Shown here one piece after another: positions 1 through 8,502 of a DNA stretch of 64,000 nt. The notes under the pieces are model-generated. The model searched no databases, was not told where the DNA came from, and was given only the letters and a program-made list of their open reading frames with translations. Position numbers and translations under genes: made by a program. This DNA comes from ZC4RG30 sp963726085 (lineage in GTDB: Bacteria; Pseudomonadota; Gammaproteobacteria; Steroidobacterales; Steroidobacteraceae). The stretch covers positions 248,001 to 312,000 of the forward strand of contig CAVSAR010000004.1 in the NCBI GenBank assembly GCA_963726085.1, read 5' to 3'. The stretch's first letter is position 1. Each line of letters begins with the position of its first letter.

Positions 1-126
1 GCTGGCGCCGCGCATTACCAGCGCGGTCAGCGGCAACAGCACGATGGCGCAGAGAAAGAAGGTGGTGAATCCCAGCGTAATGCCGAAGCCCGGTATCACG
101 CTGGGCTCGCGCCGGCCGTTGCTCAT
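1..126 (-). CDS. cysT: Sulfate/thiosulfate ABC transporter permease CysT, 5' part only
   Basis: Only the first 42 codons lie in the window; the gene runs off the left edge. The ATG overlaps the stop of the upstream cysA by ATGA, so the two are translationally coupled. The N-terminus contains VIPGFGITLGFT followed by a hydrophobic first membrane segment ending ALVMRGAS, which matches the start of CysT/CysU inner-membrane permeases that form the sulfate channel with CysW. Identification rests on this short segment and on the cysA neighbour. The order cysA then cysT differs from the common cysP-T-W-A order. Confidence 0.75.
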   Translation of the reverse strand, partial: MSNGRREPSVIPGFGITLGFTTFFLCAIVLLPLTALVMRGAS

Positions 127-1865
127 GTCTCGCCACCGCGGTAGACCACCAGCACGGGCACGGCCGCGTCGCCGTTGACCAGCGTGGCGAATGCCCCGGA
201 GATGTCATCGACCCGGGTGACGCCAAGCACCAGCATCGGCGCTTCGAGGGTGGCAAGTTGCGCCAGCAGTGCGCCCGGCCCGGTGCCGGTCAGCAGCTCG
301 GTGCGCACTTCCAGGCCATGGGCGGCCTTGGCTTCCGATCGCGCGTCCAGCAGCGCCCGCAGCGCGGCCGGTCGCTGGCCGTCGCGGCGAGCTTCCGGCG
401 CCACGGCATAACAGATGGCTTCGGCCGGGAGGTGGCGCAACAGGCTGGCGGCCACTGCCAGGGTCGCGTGGCGCACGCCATCACCCATCCAGTGAATGCA
501 GATGTGGCGTGGCAGCACGGCGTTGGGTGGCAGCACCAGCACCTCGTTGGCCCCACGTCCCAGCAGATTGGCGGCCAGCGCACTGGCGGTGGGCCCGCTG
601 GAGATGGCGGCGACACCCGCGGCCGGCGCCCTGCTGCCCTGTTCATCCAGCAGGTGCACGGCAACACGGGTCTTCATCCTGGTGGCCAGCGCATCCAGCA
701 GCGGGTTGGCAGCAATCGCGTCGGCCTGCGCTTGGGTCGCGGCGCAGGCGACGAAACTGGAAAGCGGTGTGGGCAGCACGTGCAGCCGGCGCGCACCCAG
801 CGCAACGGTGTCGCCGACCTGCAGCGGGAACGCGCGCTGCTCGGGCTGCGAGCGGGTGGCCTCGATGCGCTGGGCCGCTTCGGCGCTGCCGACCAGGCGC
901 GCGGCATCCGGATCATCGAACAGCCGCAGGCGCAGGCGCTCCATGGCGCCCGTGAACAGCAACTCTTCCACGGTAGCGCGGGCGATGTAGTTGGAGCCCA
1001 GCAGTTCACGCGAGGCCGCGATCTCGACCTCTTCCGGACGCATCACCGTGACCACTTCGTGCTCGCGGCCTGGAGCCACGGGATTGCGCGCCGCGGCATC
1101 CACGGGCGTCGATCCAAACCGGATTGCATCGGGCCCCTGCTGTGCCAGCAGCAGGTTGGCCGCGCCCAGGAATGTCGCGACAAACCGGGTTGCCGGGCGC
1201 GCATACAGTTCCTGCGGGCGCCCGACTTCAAGCAGCCGCCCCAGGTTCATGACACCAATGCGGTCCGCCAGCGCAAAGGCCTCTTCCTGGTCATGTGTGA
1301 CCAGCACGGTGGTGACGCCTAGTTCGCGCTGCACGGCGCGGATGGTGCTGCGCAGTTCGTCGCGGATCTTGGCATCCAGCGCGCCGAACGGTTCATCCAG
1401 CAGCAGCACCTGTGGCTTGTGCGCCAGCGCGCGCGCCACGGCGACGCGCTGCTGCTGGCCACCCGACAGCTGTGACGGCAGGCGATTGTCCAGGCCATCC
1501 AGGGCCACCAGGCGCAGCAGCTCGGCGCGACGGGCGCGACGCTGCGCGGTCTTCATGCGCCGCACCCGCAGGGCGAACTCGATGTTCTCGCCCACGGTCA
1601 TGTGGCGAAACAGGGCGTAATTCTGGAACACGAAGCCAACGCCGCGGTTGCGTGCACCCAGCTGCGTGACGTCCTGGCCGTGCAGCGCTATTTGGCCGTG
1701 ATCGATCCCGGTCAGGCCAGCGATGGCCCGCAGCAACGTGCTCTTGCCACTGCCGCTGGGGCCCAGCAGCACGAAGAACTCGCCCTCCGGCACATCCAGG
1801 GAAACGTCGTTGACTACCGGTTGCCCGTGATATCGCTTTGTTACCTGGTCGAGCGTGATGGACAT
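123..1865 (-). CDS. cysA: Sulfate ABC transporter ATPase CysA with Usp-like C-terminal extension
   Basis: Residues 1-235 form an ABC ATPase: Walker A GPSGSGKST (35-43), Q-loop Q81, signature LSGGQ (133-137), Walker B LLLDEP (154-159) and switch H191. About 240-365 is the TOBE-type regulatory region usual for CysA. Family members normally end near residue 350-365; this one is 580 aa. Residues about 450-577 look like a universal-stress-protein fold: a beta strand HICIHWM, an alternating alpha/beta pattern, APMLVLGV, and a closing PVLVVYRG strand. The domain assignment is inferred by eye. The protein would energise sulfate/thiosulfate uptake with CysT, whose gene overlaps its stop. The extra domain could bind nucleotide or sense energy state. 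Confidence 0.88.
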   Translation of the reverse strand: MSITLDQVTKRYHGQPVVNDVSLDVPEGEFFVLLGPSGSGKSTLLRAIAGLTGIDHGQIALHGQDVTQLGARNRGVGFVFQNYALFRHMTVGENIEFALRVRRMKTAQRRARRAELLRLVALDGLDNRLPSQLSGGQQQRVAVARALAHKPQVLLLDEPFGALDAKIRDELRSTIRAVQRELGVTTVLVTHDQEEAFALADRIGVMNLGRLLEVGRPQELYARPATRFVATFLGAANLLLAQQGPDAIRFGSTPVDAAARNPVAPGREHEVVTVMRPEEVEIAASRELLGSNYIARATVEELLFTGAMERLRLRLFDDPDAARLVGSAEAAQRIEATRSQPEQRAFPLQVGDTVALGARRLHVLPTPLSSFVACAATQAQADAIAANPLLDALATRMKTRVAVHLLDEQGSRAPAAGVAAISSGPTASALAANLLGRGANEVLVLPPNAVLPRHICIHWMGDGVRHATLAVAASLLRHLPAEAICYAVAPEARRDGQRPAALRALLDARSEAKAAHGLEVRTELLTGTGPGALLAQLATLEAPMLVLGVTRVDDISGAFATLVNGDAAVPVLVVYRGGET

Positions 1866-2090
1866 GATCCGACCATGTTAGCAATTGGCATCGACCCCCC
1901 GGGCGCCGGGGTGGTTATAAAGCGGTTATGAAGTCATCACCCGGCGCCGTGGTGCCTCGGCTGCGCACGAAAATGTGACGCCGCCGCCACAGTCCAGACG
2001 CGGTCGGCAGGGCCGCTTTCGTGCGCCCTAAGGTGGGCATCCCCCAAAGGTGCAGGGGCGCCTGTATTGCAGGCGCCGCCCCGGGCCTCG
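1866..2090 (-). promoter_or_regulatory. cysA upstream region with 11-bp-spaced GGTTAT direct repeats
   Basis: This 225-bp gap upstream of cysA holds no convincing gene. On the plus strand GGTTAT occurs at 1913-1918 and again at 1924-1929, an 11-bp repeat about 50-65 bp before the cysA start. On the cysA strand this reads ATAACC-N5-ATAACC. LysR-type regulators of sulfur genes such as CysB often bind spaced, same-face motifs, so this is a candidate activator site. No strong -35/-10 pair could be fixed. Assignment to CysB is inference. Confidence 0.35.
2057..2077 (-). terminator. Possible hairpin downstream of the 2091-2891 membrane gene
   Basis: GGCGCCTG (2057-2064) pairs perfectly with CAGGCGCC (2070-2077) across a 5-nt loop, 14 nt after the stop of the minus-strand membrane gene. 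No U-rich tract follows on the minus strand, so it may be a weak or Rho-assisted stop, or only a stable stem. Confidence 0.35.
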
Positions 2091-2891
2091 CTACTGCGAC
2101 AGTGCCCAGACGATGGACTTGCCTGCCGCGCTGTTGCCGATGAGCGGCACCGACAGCGCCATGCCAAACAACACCGCCGTGCCGATAATGGTCACCCGGT
2201 GCAGGCGCCGCGTCCTGACCAGGTCGTGGACGATGATGGCCCCCACCAGCAGCGCCATGCAGCCCAGCGCAAAGACCACGTCGCTGCCGGTGGTCGACGG
2301 CTGACTCAGATCGATGGCGGTGTTGCCGAACACCGGCCAGCGCGCAAAGCGGGCCGCCGCGGGCAGGATGATGGCAATGCTGCCGAACAACATCAGCCGC
2401 TTGTGCGTTTCGCCGCGCTTGCGCAGCAGCACCGCGGCGCCTATGAAGCCAATGAACTGCAGCGCCGCGAAAGTGTTGAGCCAGAAGATCGTCTGGATCA
2501 GCTCGATGAAGGGCTTTAGATCGGCTCCCGAAGCGCGGATCCGGCCGGGCATCGCCAGTTGCACGCCCATGCCCATGACGGGAATGAGCACGATGAATGC
2601 CAGTGCGGCCCAGCCGAGCTTGCGATGCAGTCGCAGCCGGCCGTTGCCGGCCAGCGTGGCCTGGGTCACCAGCAGCGCGAACCAGGACGACAGCACCATT
2701 CCATGCAGGTACAGGTAAGCGGGCATCTTCGGCATGGGGAACAGTGCGCGACCGTACAGTGTCGGCATGAAGCCGACCACAACGATGGCGGCCATCAGCA
2801 GTGTCATGCCCAGGTAGAAGCGACTGCGCACCGCGACGTTCACGCGGTGCATGGGTGCAAGGGATTCAAGGGCAACAGGATCGGTGGACAT
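2091..2891 (-). CDS. Integral membrane protein of unknown function
   Basis: A 266-aa protein with about seven hydrophobic segments, beginning near residues 26-43 (YLGMTLLMAAIVVVGFM) and ending with a helix around AVLFGMALSVPLIG. There are short charged loops such as RKRGETHKR and RTRRLHR, and no catalytic motif was recognised. It resembles the widespread class of conserved hypothetical inner-membrane proteins with 6-7 helices and histidines at helix ends (YLHGMVLSSWF, LHRKLGW), sometimes seen in heme- or quinone-linked membrane proteins; that link is speculative. It stands alone between cysA and mnmE on the same strand. Confidence 0.75.
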   Translation of the reverse strand: MSTDPVALESLAPMHRVNVAVRSRFYLGMTLLMAAIVVVGFMPTLYGRALFPMPKMPAYLYLHGMVLSSWFALLVTQATLAGNGRLRLHRKLGWAALAFIVLIPVMGMGVQLAMPGRIRASGADLKPFIELIQTIFWLNTFAALQFIGFIGAAVLLRKRGETHKRLMLFGSIAIILPAAARFARWPVFGNTAIDLSQPSTTGSDVVFALGCMALLVGAIIVHDLVRTRRLHRVTIIGTAVLFGMALSVPLIGNSAAGKSIVWALSQ

Positions 2892-2961
2892 TGTTCTTGT
2901 TCTCCGCAGGCTTGCCGCAACGGCCCATTGAATCCTAAGCGCGCGATGACTTCAACGTGAC

Positions 2962-4302
2962 CTATTTGCCGATGCAGAAACGGCTGAAGATTTCCCCCAG
3001 CAGTTCATCGCTGGTCAGCTGGCCCACCACTTCGCCCAGGGCCTGCTGCGCGGCACGCAGTTCCTCCGCAGCCAATACCGGATCGGCGGCAAGCAGCAGC
3101 GCGTGCGCCTGATCCAGATGCGCACTGGCGCGCCGCAGCGCTGCAACGTGCCGGGCCCGCGCGGAGAAGGCACCGCCGGCGGCTTCTGCCGGCCCTGCCA
3201 GTGCGGCCAAGTGCGCGCGCAGCTGGTCAAGCCCGGCGCCGGTAGCTGCGGAAACCGCCAGGTGCGCCGGCGCACCGGGTGCTGCCTGGCCCAGATCCAC
3301 CTTGTTCATCACGACGGTCACCGGCACATTGGCCGGCAGTGAGGCGCCTTCAGCGACCAGGCTTGATGCTTGGGGATCCGCAACCGCATCCACGATGAAC
3401 AGCACGTGATCGGCGTGGGTGATGGCGTCGCGGGCGCGGCGCATGCCCTCCTGTTCTATGGCATCGCCGGTTGCGGTGCGCAGGCCGGCCGTATCGATCA
3501 GTTCGATAGGAATGCCGCGGATCGTGACCTGTTCGCGCAGCAGGTCGCGCGTGGTGCCGGCGATGGGCGTGACGATGGCCGCATCGAAACCGGCCAGGCG
3601 GTTGAGCAGGGTGCTCTTGCCGGCGTTGGGTCGACCGGCGATGACGACGGTCAACCCCTCGGTGAGCACCCTGCCCTGTGCAGCCGACGCCAGCAACTGC
3701 GCCACCTCCCCGCGCAGCGCCTGGGCCAGCCTGACCAGTCGGCCATGCTCGGAGTCCAGGTGCTCATCGGGGAAATCGATGCCGGCCTCGACCTGCACGC
3801 GCAGGTCGATCAAGGCGGACCGCAATGCGGATACCCGGGCCGAGAATTCCCCTTGCAGCGAACGCAGTGCCGCGCGCGCGGCGGCGCGCGAGCCGGCATC
3901 GATCAGGTCCGCAATGGCCTCGGCCTGGGCCAGGTCGAGCTTGTCGTTGAGATACGCGCGCTGGCTGAATTCCCCCGGCTGCGCGCGGCGCGCGCCCAGC
4001 TGCACCAGGCGCTCGAGCAGCGCCTCGACGATGACCGTACCACCGTGACCATGCAGCTCCAGCACGTCCTCGCCGGTGAAGGACTGTGGCGCGGGAAAAT
4101 ACAGCGCCAGGCCCGTGTCCAGACGGTCCCCCGTCGCATCATCCCAGCTGGCGAAGGTGGCGTGGCGCGGGGCCGGCAGGCGACCCAGCAACTGCCGCGC
4201 GATGTCGGCAACGCTTGGGCCGGAGACCCTGACAATCGCGACGCCGCCGCGGCCCGGGGGCGTGGCTGCCGCGGCGATGGTGTCGGACCCGGCGCTGGCC
4301 AT
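2962..4302 (-). CDS. mnmE: tRNA uridine-5-carboxymethylaminomethyl(34) synthesis GTPase MnmE
   Basis: With MnmG, MnmE makes the cmnm5 modification at U34 of several tRNAs in the cytoplasm. The start was placed at MASAGSDTIAAAATPPGRGG because alignment to the family begins there; 25 in-frame codons further upstream are dismissed because they add unconserved residues. The product is 446 aa, normal for MnmE. Visible motifs are the N-terminal PGRGGVAIVRVSGPS, the G1 loop GRPNAGKST, G3 DTAGLR, NKVD for guanine binding, and the C-terminal FCIGK that carries the catalytic cysteine. It lies 26 bp after yidC in the conserved rpmH-rnpA-yidD-yidC-mnmE order. Confidence 0.98.
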   Translation of the reverse strand: MASAGSDTIAAAATPPGRGGVAIVRVSGPSVADIARQLLGRLPAPRHATFASWDDATGDRLDTGLALYFPAPQSFTGEDVLELHGHGGTVIVEALLERLVQLGARRAQPGEFSQRAYLNDKLDLAQAEAIADLIDAGSRAAARAALRSLQGEFSARVSALRSALIDLRVQVEAGIDFPDEHLDSEHGRLVRLAQALRGEVAQLLASAAQGRVLTEGLTVVIAGRPNAGKSTLLNRLAGFDAAIVTPIAGTTRDLLREQVTIRGIPIELIDTAGLRTATGDAIEQEGMRRARDAITHADHVLFIVDAVADPQASSLVAEGASLPANVPVTVVMNKVDLGQAAPGAPAHLAVSAATGAGLDQLRAHLAALAGPAEAAGGAFSARARHVAALRRASAHLDQAHALLLAADPVLAAEELRAAQQALGEVVGQLTSDELLGEIFSRFCIGK

Positions 4303-4328
4303 GGTGTGGCGACCTGGCGCCTGGGCCT

Positions 4329-6041
4329 CTAGTCGCGAGACCTTGCGCCCGCTTCTATGCGCCGGTTGATGTTCCACTGCTGCGCGATGGTCAGGCAGGT
4401 GTTGGTCACCCAGTACAGCACGAGGCCCGCCGGGAACATGGTGAAGGTTGCGGACATCACGATGGGCAGGATCATGAACATCTTGGCCTGCACCGGGTCG
4501 GCCGGCGTGGGCTGCAGCTTGTATTGCAGGAACATCGCGCCGGCCATGATGATCGGCAGGATGAAGAACGGGTCGCGCGAGGACAGGTCCTGGATCCAGC
4601 CGATGAATGGCGCCTGGCGCATTTCCACGCTTTCCAGCAGCACCCAGTAGAACGCCAGGAACACCGGCAGCTGGATCAGCATGGGCAGGCAGCTGGACGC
4701 CGGATTGACCTTTTCCTTCTTGTACAGCTCCATGGTGGCGCGACCGAGCTTCTCGCGATCGTCCTTGTAGGTTTCCTGGATCTGCTTGATGCGCGGGGCG
4801 ATGGCCTTCATCTTGGCCATGGACTTGCCGCTGGCCTCGGACAATGGATAGAACGCCAGCTTCAGCAGGAAAGTCACCGCGACAATCGACCAGCCCCAGT
4901 TGCCCAGGATCCGGTGCGCCTGCTCGAGCAGCCAGAACAGCGGCTTGGCCAGAAAGGTCAGCTGTCCATAGTCCGCCGCGCGGGACAGTTCCGGGTGCAC
5001 GGCTTCCAGCTGCTGCTGCAGCTTGGGGCCCACAAACACGGTTTCCTTGAGCTGCGCGGACTGGCCCGCGGCAATGGTGTGGGCGGGACCGACCACGGTT
5101 GCCAGGTATTCGTTGCCACGCACGCGCAGGCTGTAGTGATGCGCCTCGCCCAGGGCCGGTGCGATGGCGGTCACGAAGTGGTGTTGCAGGGCTGCAATCC
5201 AGCCGCCGGTGAGCTCGCGGGTCAGGTTGGCATTGTCCGGGTCCGTGACCTTGAGCTTCTGGTACTTGGCGCCGTCATACAGCGCGGGCCCGACGAAGGC
5301 ATAGCTGCTGACGTTGAAGTACGAGCGCTTGACCGGCGGACGGTCGTGCAGGATTTGCTCGTAGGGGGCCACCGACCAGTCGGCAGCACTGCCATTGGTG
5401 ATGGCGTACTCCACATCGACCCGGTAGCCACCCCGGTGGAACACCAGGGTCTTGGTTACCATGACCCCGTCCGCAGAGGTCCACTTCAGCGGTACCCGCA
5501 GTTCGTTTTCGCCCGGCTGCAGTACGAAGGCGGTGAAGTCACTCTGGAACTGGGCCAGATGGGTGGGATATTCGCGCGTGCCGGCGGCGCCCACGCTGGC
5601 CAGCCCCGATTGCACCAGGTACTGGTCGCCGGGACCATTGTTGCGCAACAGGCGCACCCGTTCGGCTTGGCCTTTTTCCACCGGATAGGCCAGCAGGTCT
5701 GCACGCTGCAACTCGCCACCGCGCAGACTGACGTCCACGTCGAGCACATCGGTGCGCACGTTGACCGTGGGGGCGGCAGCGGCACTGGCCGCGGGGGCGG
5801 AACCGCCGGCGGCTACCGCCGGTACGCTGGTGGTGGCCGGTGCACCCGCAGTGGGGGCCGACGGCAGCGCCTGTGGCACCGCAGCTGTCAGGGGATCGGC
5901 CGCCTGTGCAGCGTCGGCCGCCTTCAATGTGGCAGCCGCCGCTGCGGCGTCTTTGGCCGCGTAGTCAAACTGCCAGGTCTGGAAGTTCAGGAACAGGGCC
6001 AACGCCAGGCCGACCCACAAGAAGATACGGATATTTTTCAT
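4329..6041 (-). CDS. yidC: Membrane protein insertase YidC
   Basis: YidC inserts and folds inner-membrane proteins, alone or with SecYEG. The 570-aa product has an N-terminal anchor (IFLWVGLALALFLNF) and an Ala/Pro-rich linker to about residue 95. A large periplasmic beta domain follows, and then the conserved core helices starting at LFWLLEQAHRILGNWGWSI. The core includes MAKMKAIAPRIKQIQE and the terminal FPAGLVLYWVTNTCLTIAQQ. This is the gram-negative form of about 540-570 aa. The start ATG overlaps the yidD stop by 4 bp (ATGA), as expected for coupled expression. Confidence 0.98.
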   Translation of the reverse strand: MKNIRIFLWVGLALALFLNFQTWQFDYAAKDAAAAAATLKAADAAQAADPLTAAVPQALPSAPTAGAPATTSVPAVAAGGSAPAASAAAAPTVNVRTDVLDVDVSLRGGELQRADLLAYPVEKGQAERVRLLRNNGPGDQYLVQSGLASVGAAGTREYPTHLAQFQSDFTAFVLQPGENELRVPLKWTSADGVMVTKTLVFHRGGYRVDVEYAITNGSAADWSVAPYEQILHDRPPVKRSYFNVSSYAFVGPALYDGAKYQKLKVTDPDNANLTRELTGGWIAALQHHFVTAIAPALGEAHHYSLRVRGNEYLATVVGPAHTIAAGQSAQLKETVFVGPKLQQQLEAVHPELSRAADYGQLTFLAKPLFWLLEQAHRILGNWGWSIVAVTFLLKLAFYPLSEASGKSMAKMKAIAPRIKQIQETYKDDREKLGRATMELYKKEKVNPASSCLPMLIQLPVFLAFYWVLLESVEMRQAPFIGWIQDLSSRDPFFILPIIMAGAMFLQYKLQPTPADPVQAKMFMILPIVMSATFTMFPAGLVLYWVTNTCLTIAQQWNINRRIEAGARSRD

Positions 6042-6247
6042 GGTACGGGATCAATCCCGCCTTGGTTGTAGGGGTTGCAACGCAGCAGTCGCCAGGCAGA
6101 AAGCCACAGGCCCCTGAAGGGTCCGTGGCGGTGGATAGCCTCGGCGGCATAGCAAGAGCATGAGGGGTGAAATCGACAGCATTGGCCCAAATGTGGACTA
6201 ATAACCACTTGATAGCCACGTATTAAACCAATCAGGAAACGACGCAT
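6038..6247 (-). CDS. yidD: Membrane protein insertion efficiency factor YidD
   Basis: A small protein with the YidD signature: LIGLIRGYQVVISP, then CRFHPSCSCYAAEAI, and WRLLRCNPYNQGGIDPVP. YidD sits at the inner membrane through an amphipathic N-terminus and aids insertion by YidC. The ATG start MRRFLIGL was preferred over an in-frame TTG seven codons upstream because family members begin there. The gene overlaps the 3' end of rnpA by 16 bp and its stop overlaps the yidC start, so rnpA-yidD-yidC form one coupled unit. Confidence 0.95.
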   Translation of the reverse strand: MRRFLIGLIRGYQVVISPHLGQCCRFHPSCSCYAAEAIHRHGPFRGLWLSAWRLLRCNPYNQGGIDPVP

Positions 6248-6609
6248 CGCTTTTCGATCTCTGTCCAAAGCACATTCAGGCTCTCGCGAAGGCGCGCATT
6301 ATGCGCGGTTCTGGTACCCGGGCGGGCGCCAACCACCAGGTCAATGGCGGGCATGCCGGCGGCAACCTGGCGGAACGACTCGCGCACCTGGCGCTTGACG
6401 CGATTGCGCGCCACGGAGTTGCCCACGGCCTTGGCACCAATGGACAGTCCCAGGCGCGCAAAGCCCAGCTGGTTGGGTGCGCCGTTGATGGAAAAACAGT
6501 TGTCGGAAACGCGCACCCGCAGCGCATACACGTGATCAAAGTCCGCTGCCTTGAGCAGGCGCTGGCGGGGGGCAAAACCCAGTGGCGAGGCAGGGAGCGC
6601 GCCGGTCAT
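6232..6609 (-). CDS. rnpA: Ribonuclease P protein component RnpA
   Basis: This protein subunit of RNase P helps the RNA subunit remove 5' leaders from tRNA precursors. The 125-aa product contains the family core ARNRVKRQVRESFR (the RNR motif contacting P RNA) after LGLSIGAKAVGNSV, and a basic N-terminal stretch PRQRLLKAADFDHVY. It begins 18 nt after the rpmH stop, the usual arrangement, and overlaps yidD at its 3' end. Confidence 0.97.
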   Translation of the reverse strand: MTGALPASPLGFAPRQRLLKAADFDHVYALRVRVSDNCFSINGAPNQLGFARLGLSIGAKAVGNSVARNRVKRQVRESFRQVAAGMPAIDLVVGARPGTRTAHNARLRESLNVLWTEIEKRCVVS

Positions 6610-6627
6610 GGGGCGCGGCAGGCCCGC

Positions 6628-6768
6628 TTAAGGGATCAGGCGCTTGCGGCCCTTGGCGCGGCGCCGGGCGAGCACCCTGCGACCATCGGCCGTGGCCATG
6701 CGAGCACGGAAACCGTGCGTGCGAACGCGCTTGATCTTGCTGGGCTGGTAAGTGCGTTTTGTGGCCAT
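6628..6768 (-). CDS. rpmH: Large ribosomal subunit protein bL34
   Basis: A 46-residue, very basic protein starting MATKRTYQPSKIKR and ending RRAKGRKRLIP, almost identical to bL34 across Proteobacteria. The ATG at 6768 was chosen because the conserved MATKRTYQPS begins there; upstream in-frame codons are non-homologous. It is the first gene of the minus-strand rpmH-rnpA-yidD-yidC-mnmE set, which diverges from dnaA. Confidence 0.98.
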   Translation of the reverse strand: MATKRTYQPSKIKRVRTHGFRARMATADGRRVLARRRAKGRKRLIP

Positions 6769-6804
6769 GGCGATCTGGTTTTGCGATGGAAATGCGGGCC
6801 GCGC

Positions 6805-6833
6805 AGGGTACGCAGCGGGCGCGCGCAAGTCAA
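6805..6833 (-). promoter_or_regulatory. Likely sigma70 promoter of rpmH
   Basis: On the minus strand TTGACT (6833-6828) is followed after exactly 17 nt by TACCCT (6810-6805), about 37 nt before the rpmH ATG. The -35 is near-consensus and the -10 weak but correctly spaced. The 128-bp rpmH-dnaA gap must also carry the dnaA promoter; no clear second hexamer pair was seen for it. Confidence 0.55.
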
Positions 6834-6896
6834 CTGCCGGGGGCCGGTCGCCGGCTATGGCAACCCCGGAACGGGAGAGTAGACTCGCCTGCCCCC

Positions 6897-8246
6897 ATGC
6901 CTGACCAACAAGAACAATCCGCGCTATGGGCCGAGATCCTGGCCCTGCTTGAGCACGAGTTTCCCGAGCAGCACGTGGCCATGTGGCTGCGGCCACTGCA
7001 GGCCATCGAGGACGCCGGCTCGCTGCGCCTGATGGCCCCCAACCGCTTTGCCGTGGACTGGGTACAGGCCAATGCCCTGGACAGGATCCGGACCCTGCTG
7101 CGCGAGCGCGTCGGGCCGGACATCAAGATCGCCATCGAGGTCGGATCCCGGCCCGCCGTCGCCGCCGCGCCCGCCGCCGAGGCGCCGCGCAGCCCCGCAC
7201 GTCGCGCCAATGCCCCGGTGGTGCTGGCCAGTCGCCTCAACCCGGACGCCACCTTCGAACTGTTCGTCGAAGGCAAGAGCAACCATTTCGCCAAGGCCGC
7301 CGCCATCCAGGTGGCCGAGAACCCGGGCAAGGCCTACAACCCGCTGTTCATCTACGGCGGCACCGGGCTGGGCAAGACGCACCTGATGCAGGCCATCGGC
7401 CATGTGATCAAGGCGCGCGACCCGGACGCGCGCGTAGCCTACGTGCACTCGGAGCGCTTTGTCGGCGACATGGTCAAGGCGTTGCAGCACAACACCATGA
7501 ACGAGTTCAAGAACTCGTACCGGTCACTGTCGGCGCTGCTGATCGACGACATCCAGTTCTTCACCAACAAGGACCGTTCGCAGGAAGAGTTCTTCCACAC
7601 GTTCAACGCGCTGTTCGAGAGCCAGAACCAGATCGTGCTGACGTGCGATCGCTATCCGCGTGAAATCGCCGGCCTCGAGGAGCGACTCAAGTCGCGCTTC
7701 GGCTGGGGCTTGACCGTGGCTATCGAACCACCGGAACTGGAAACCTGCGTGGCCATCCTGATCAGCAAGGCGCAGGCCGTGGGCGTGTCCTTGCCGGAGG
7801 AAGTGGCGTTCTTCGTCGCCAAGCGCATCCGCACCAACGTGCGTGAACTGGAAGGCGCACTGCGGCGGATCATCGCCAATGCGCACTTCACCGGTGAACC
7901 GATCACGCTGGATTTCGCGAAGGAAGCGCTCAAGGACCTGCTCAATCTGCAGGCGCGCCTGGTGACTATCGAGAACATCCAGAAGACCGTCGCGGACTAC
8001 TACAAACTGCGCGTTTCGGATCTGGTATCGGAGCGGCGCAGCCGTTCGATCGCGCGGCCACGACAGGTGGCGATGGCGCTGGCCAAAGAGCTGACATCAC
8101 ACAGCCTGCCGGAGATCGGCGCGGCTTTTGGTGGTCGCGATCACACCACCGTGCTGCATGCGTGCAAGCGCGTGCGCGAGCTGCGCGAAAGCGATGTACG
8201 GATGCGCGAGGACTACTCCAACCTGCTGCGCACGATGACCGGCTGA
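6897..8246 (+). CDS. dnaA: Chromosomal replication initiator DnaA
   Basis: DnaA binds DnaA boxes and melts oriC. The 449-aa product starts at MPDQQEQSALWAEIL, chosen because domain I begins there; an in-frame ATG 46 codons upstream overlaps rpmH and is rejected. Domain I covers about 1-80, with a short Ala/Pro-rich domain II. Domain III is AAA+, with Walker A GGTGLGKTH, Walker B LLIDDIQFF and the sensor region REIAGLEERLKSRFGWGL. Domain IV DNA binding includes ARPRQVAMALAKELT and FGGRDHTTVLHACKRV. It heads dnaA-dnaN-recF-gyrB and diverges from rpmH. Confidence 0.98.
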   Translation: MPDQQEQSALWAEILALLEHEFPEQHVAMWLRPLQAIEDAGSLRLMAPNRFAVDWVQANALDRIRTLLRERVGPDIKIAIEVGSRPAVAAAPAAEAPRSPARRANAPVVLASRLNPDATFELFVEGKSNHFAKAAAIQVAENPGKAYNPLFIYGGTGLGKTHLMQAIGHVIKARDPDARVAYVHSERFVGDMVKALQHNTMNEFKNSYRSLSALLIDDIQFFTNKDRSQEEFFHTFNALFESQNQIVLTCDRYPREIAGLEERLKSRFGWGLTVAIEPPELETCVAILISKAQAVGVSLPEEVAFFVAKRIRTNVRELEGALRRIIANAHFTGEPITLDFAKEALKDLLNLQARLVTIENIQKTVADYYKLRVSDLVSERRSRSIARPRQVAMALAKELTSHSLPEIGAAFGGRDHTTVLHACKRVRELRESDVRMREDYSNLLRTMTG

Positions 8247-8502
8247 TGTTGTCCGCACAACACTGTGGGCAACCCTGTGGGATAGCTGTGGGGGAAAATG
8301 TGGATGAATCCGTGCACATGGTACGCACAGGATGCAGGCGGGAGATGCCACGAGTTGCGCAGGTGCCCGACGCGTGCAACTCCATGACCTTTATGCCCGG
8401 GAGTGATTTATCCTCACCACCCACAGGCTCTATAACAGCAGCTATAGTTTTAAATAACCTTTCTTCCCGAATCCAGACCGTGCGAACACCAAGGCCAATG
8501 CC
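8247..8502 (+). other. Probable oriC: DnaA-box cluster and AT-rich tract between dnaA and dnaN
   Basis: This 256-bp gap holds several DnaA-box-like 9-mers. One-mismatch matches to TTATCCACA are TGTGGATGA (8299-8307, reverse orientation) and TTATCCTCA (8408-8416). Weaker ones include TTGTCCGCA (8249-8257), TGTGGGCAA (8264-8272) and TGTGGGATA (8276-8284). An AT-rich stretch around 8440-8463 could serve as unwinding element. An origin at dnaA-dnaN is known in many bacteria. The same boxes could also control dnaN expression. Confidence 0.75.

Noticed and set aside
258..1322. Long open frame on the plus strand through cysA
   Set aside because: It is antisense to a gene with perfect ABC motifs and has low-complexity, histidine- and arginine-rich translation; typical shadow of a GC-rich gene.
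2055..2082. Intrinsic terminator with certainty
   Set aside because: The stem is good but there is no U-tract, so it was listed only as possible.
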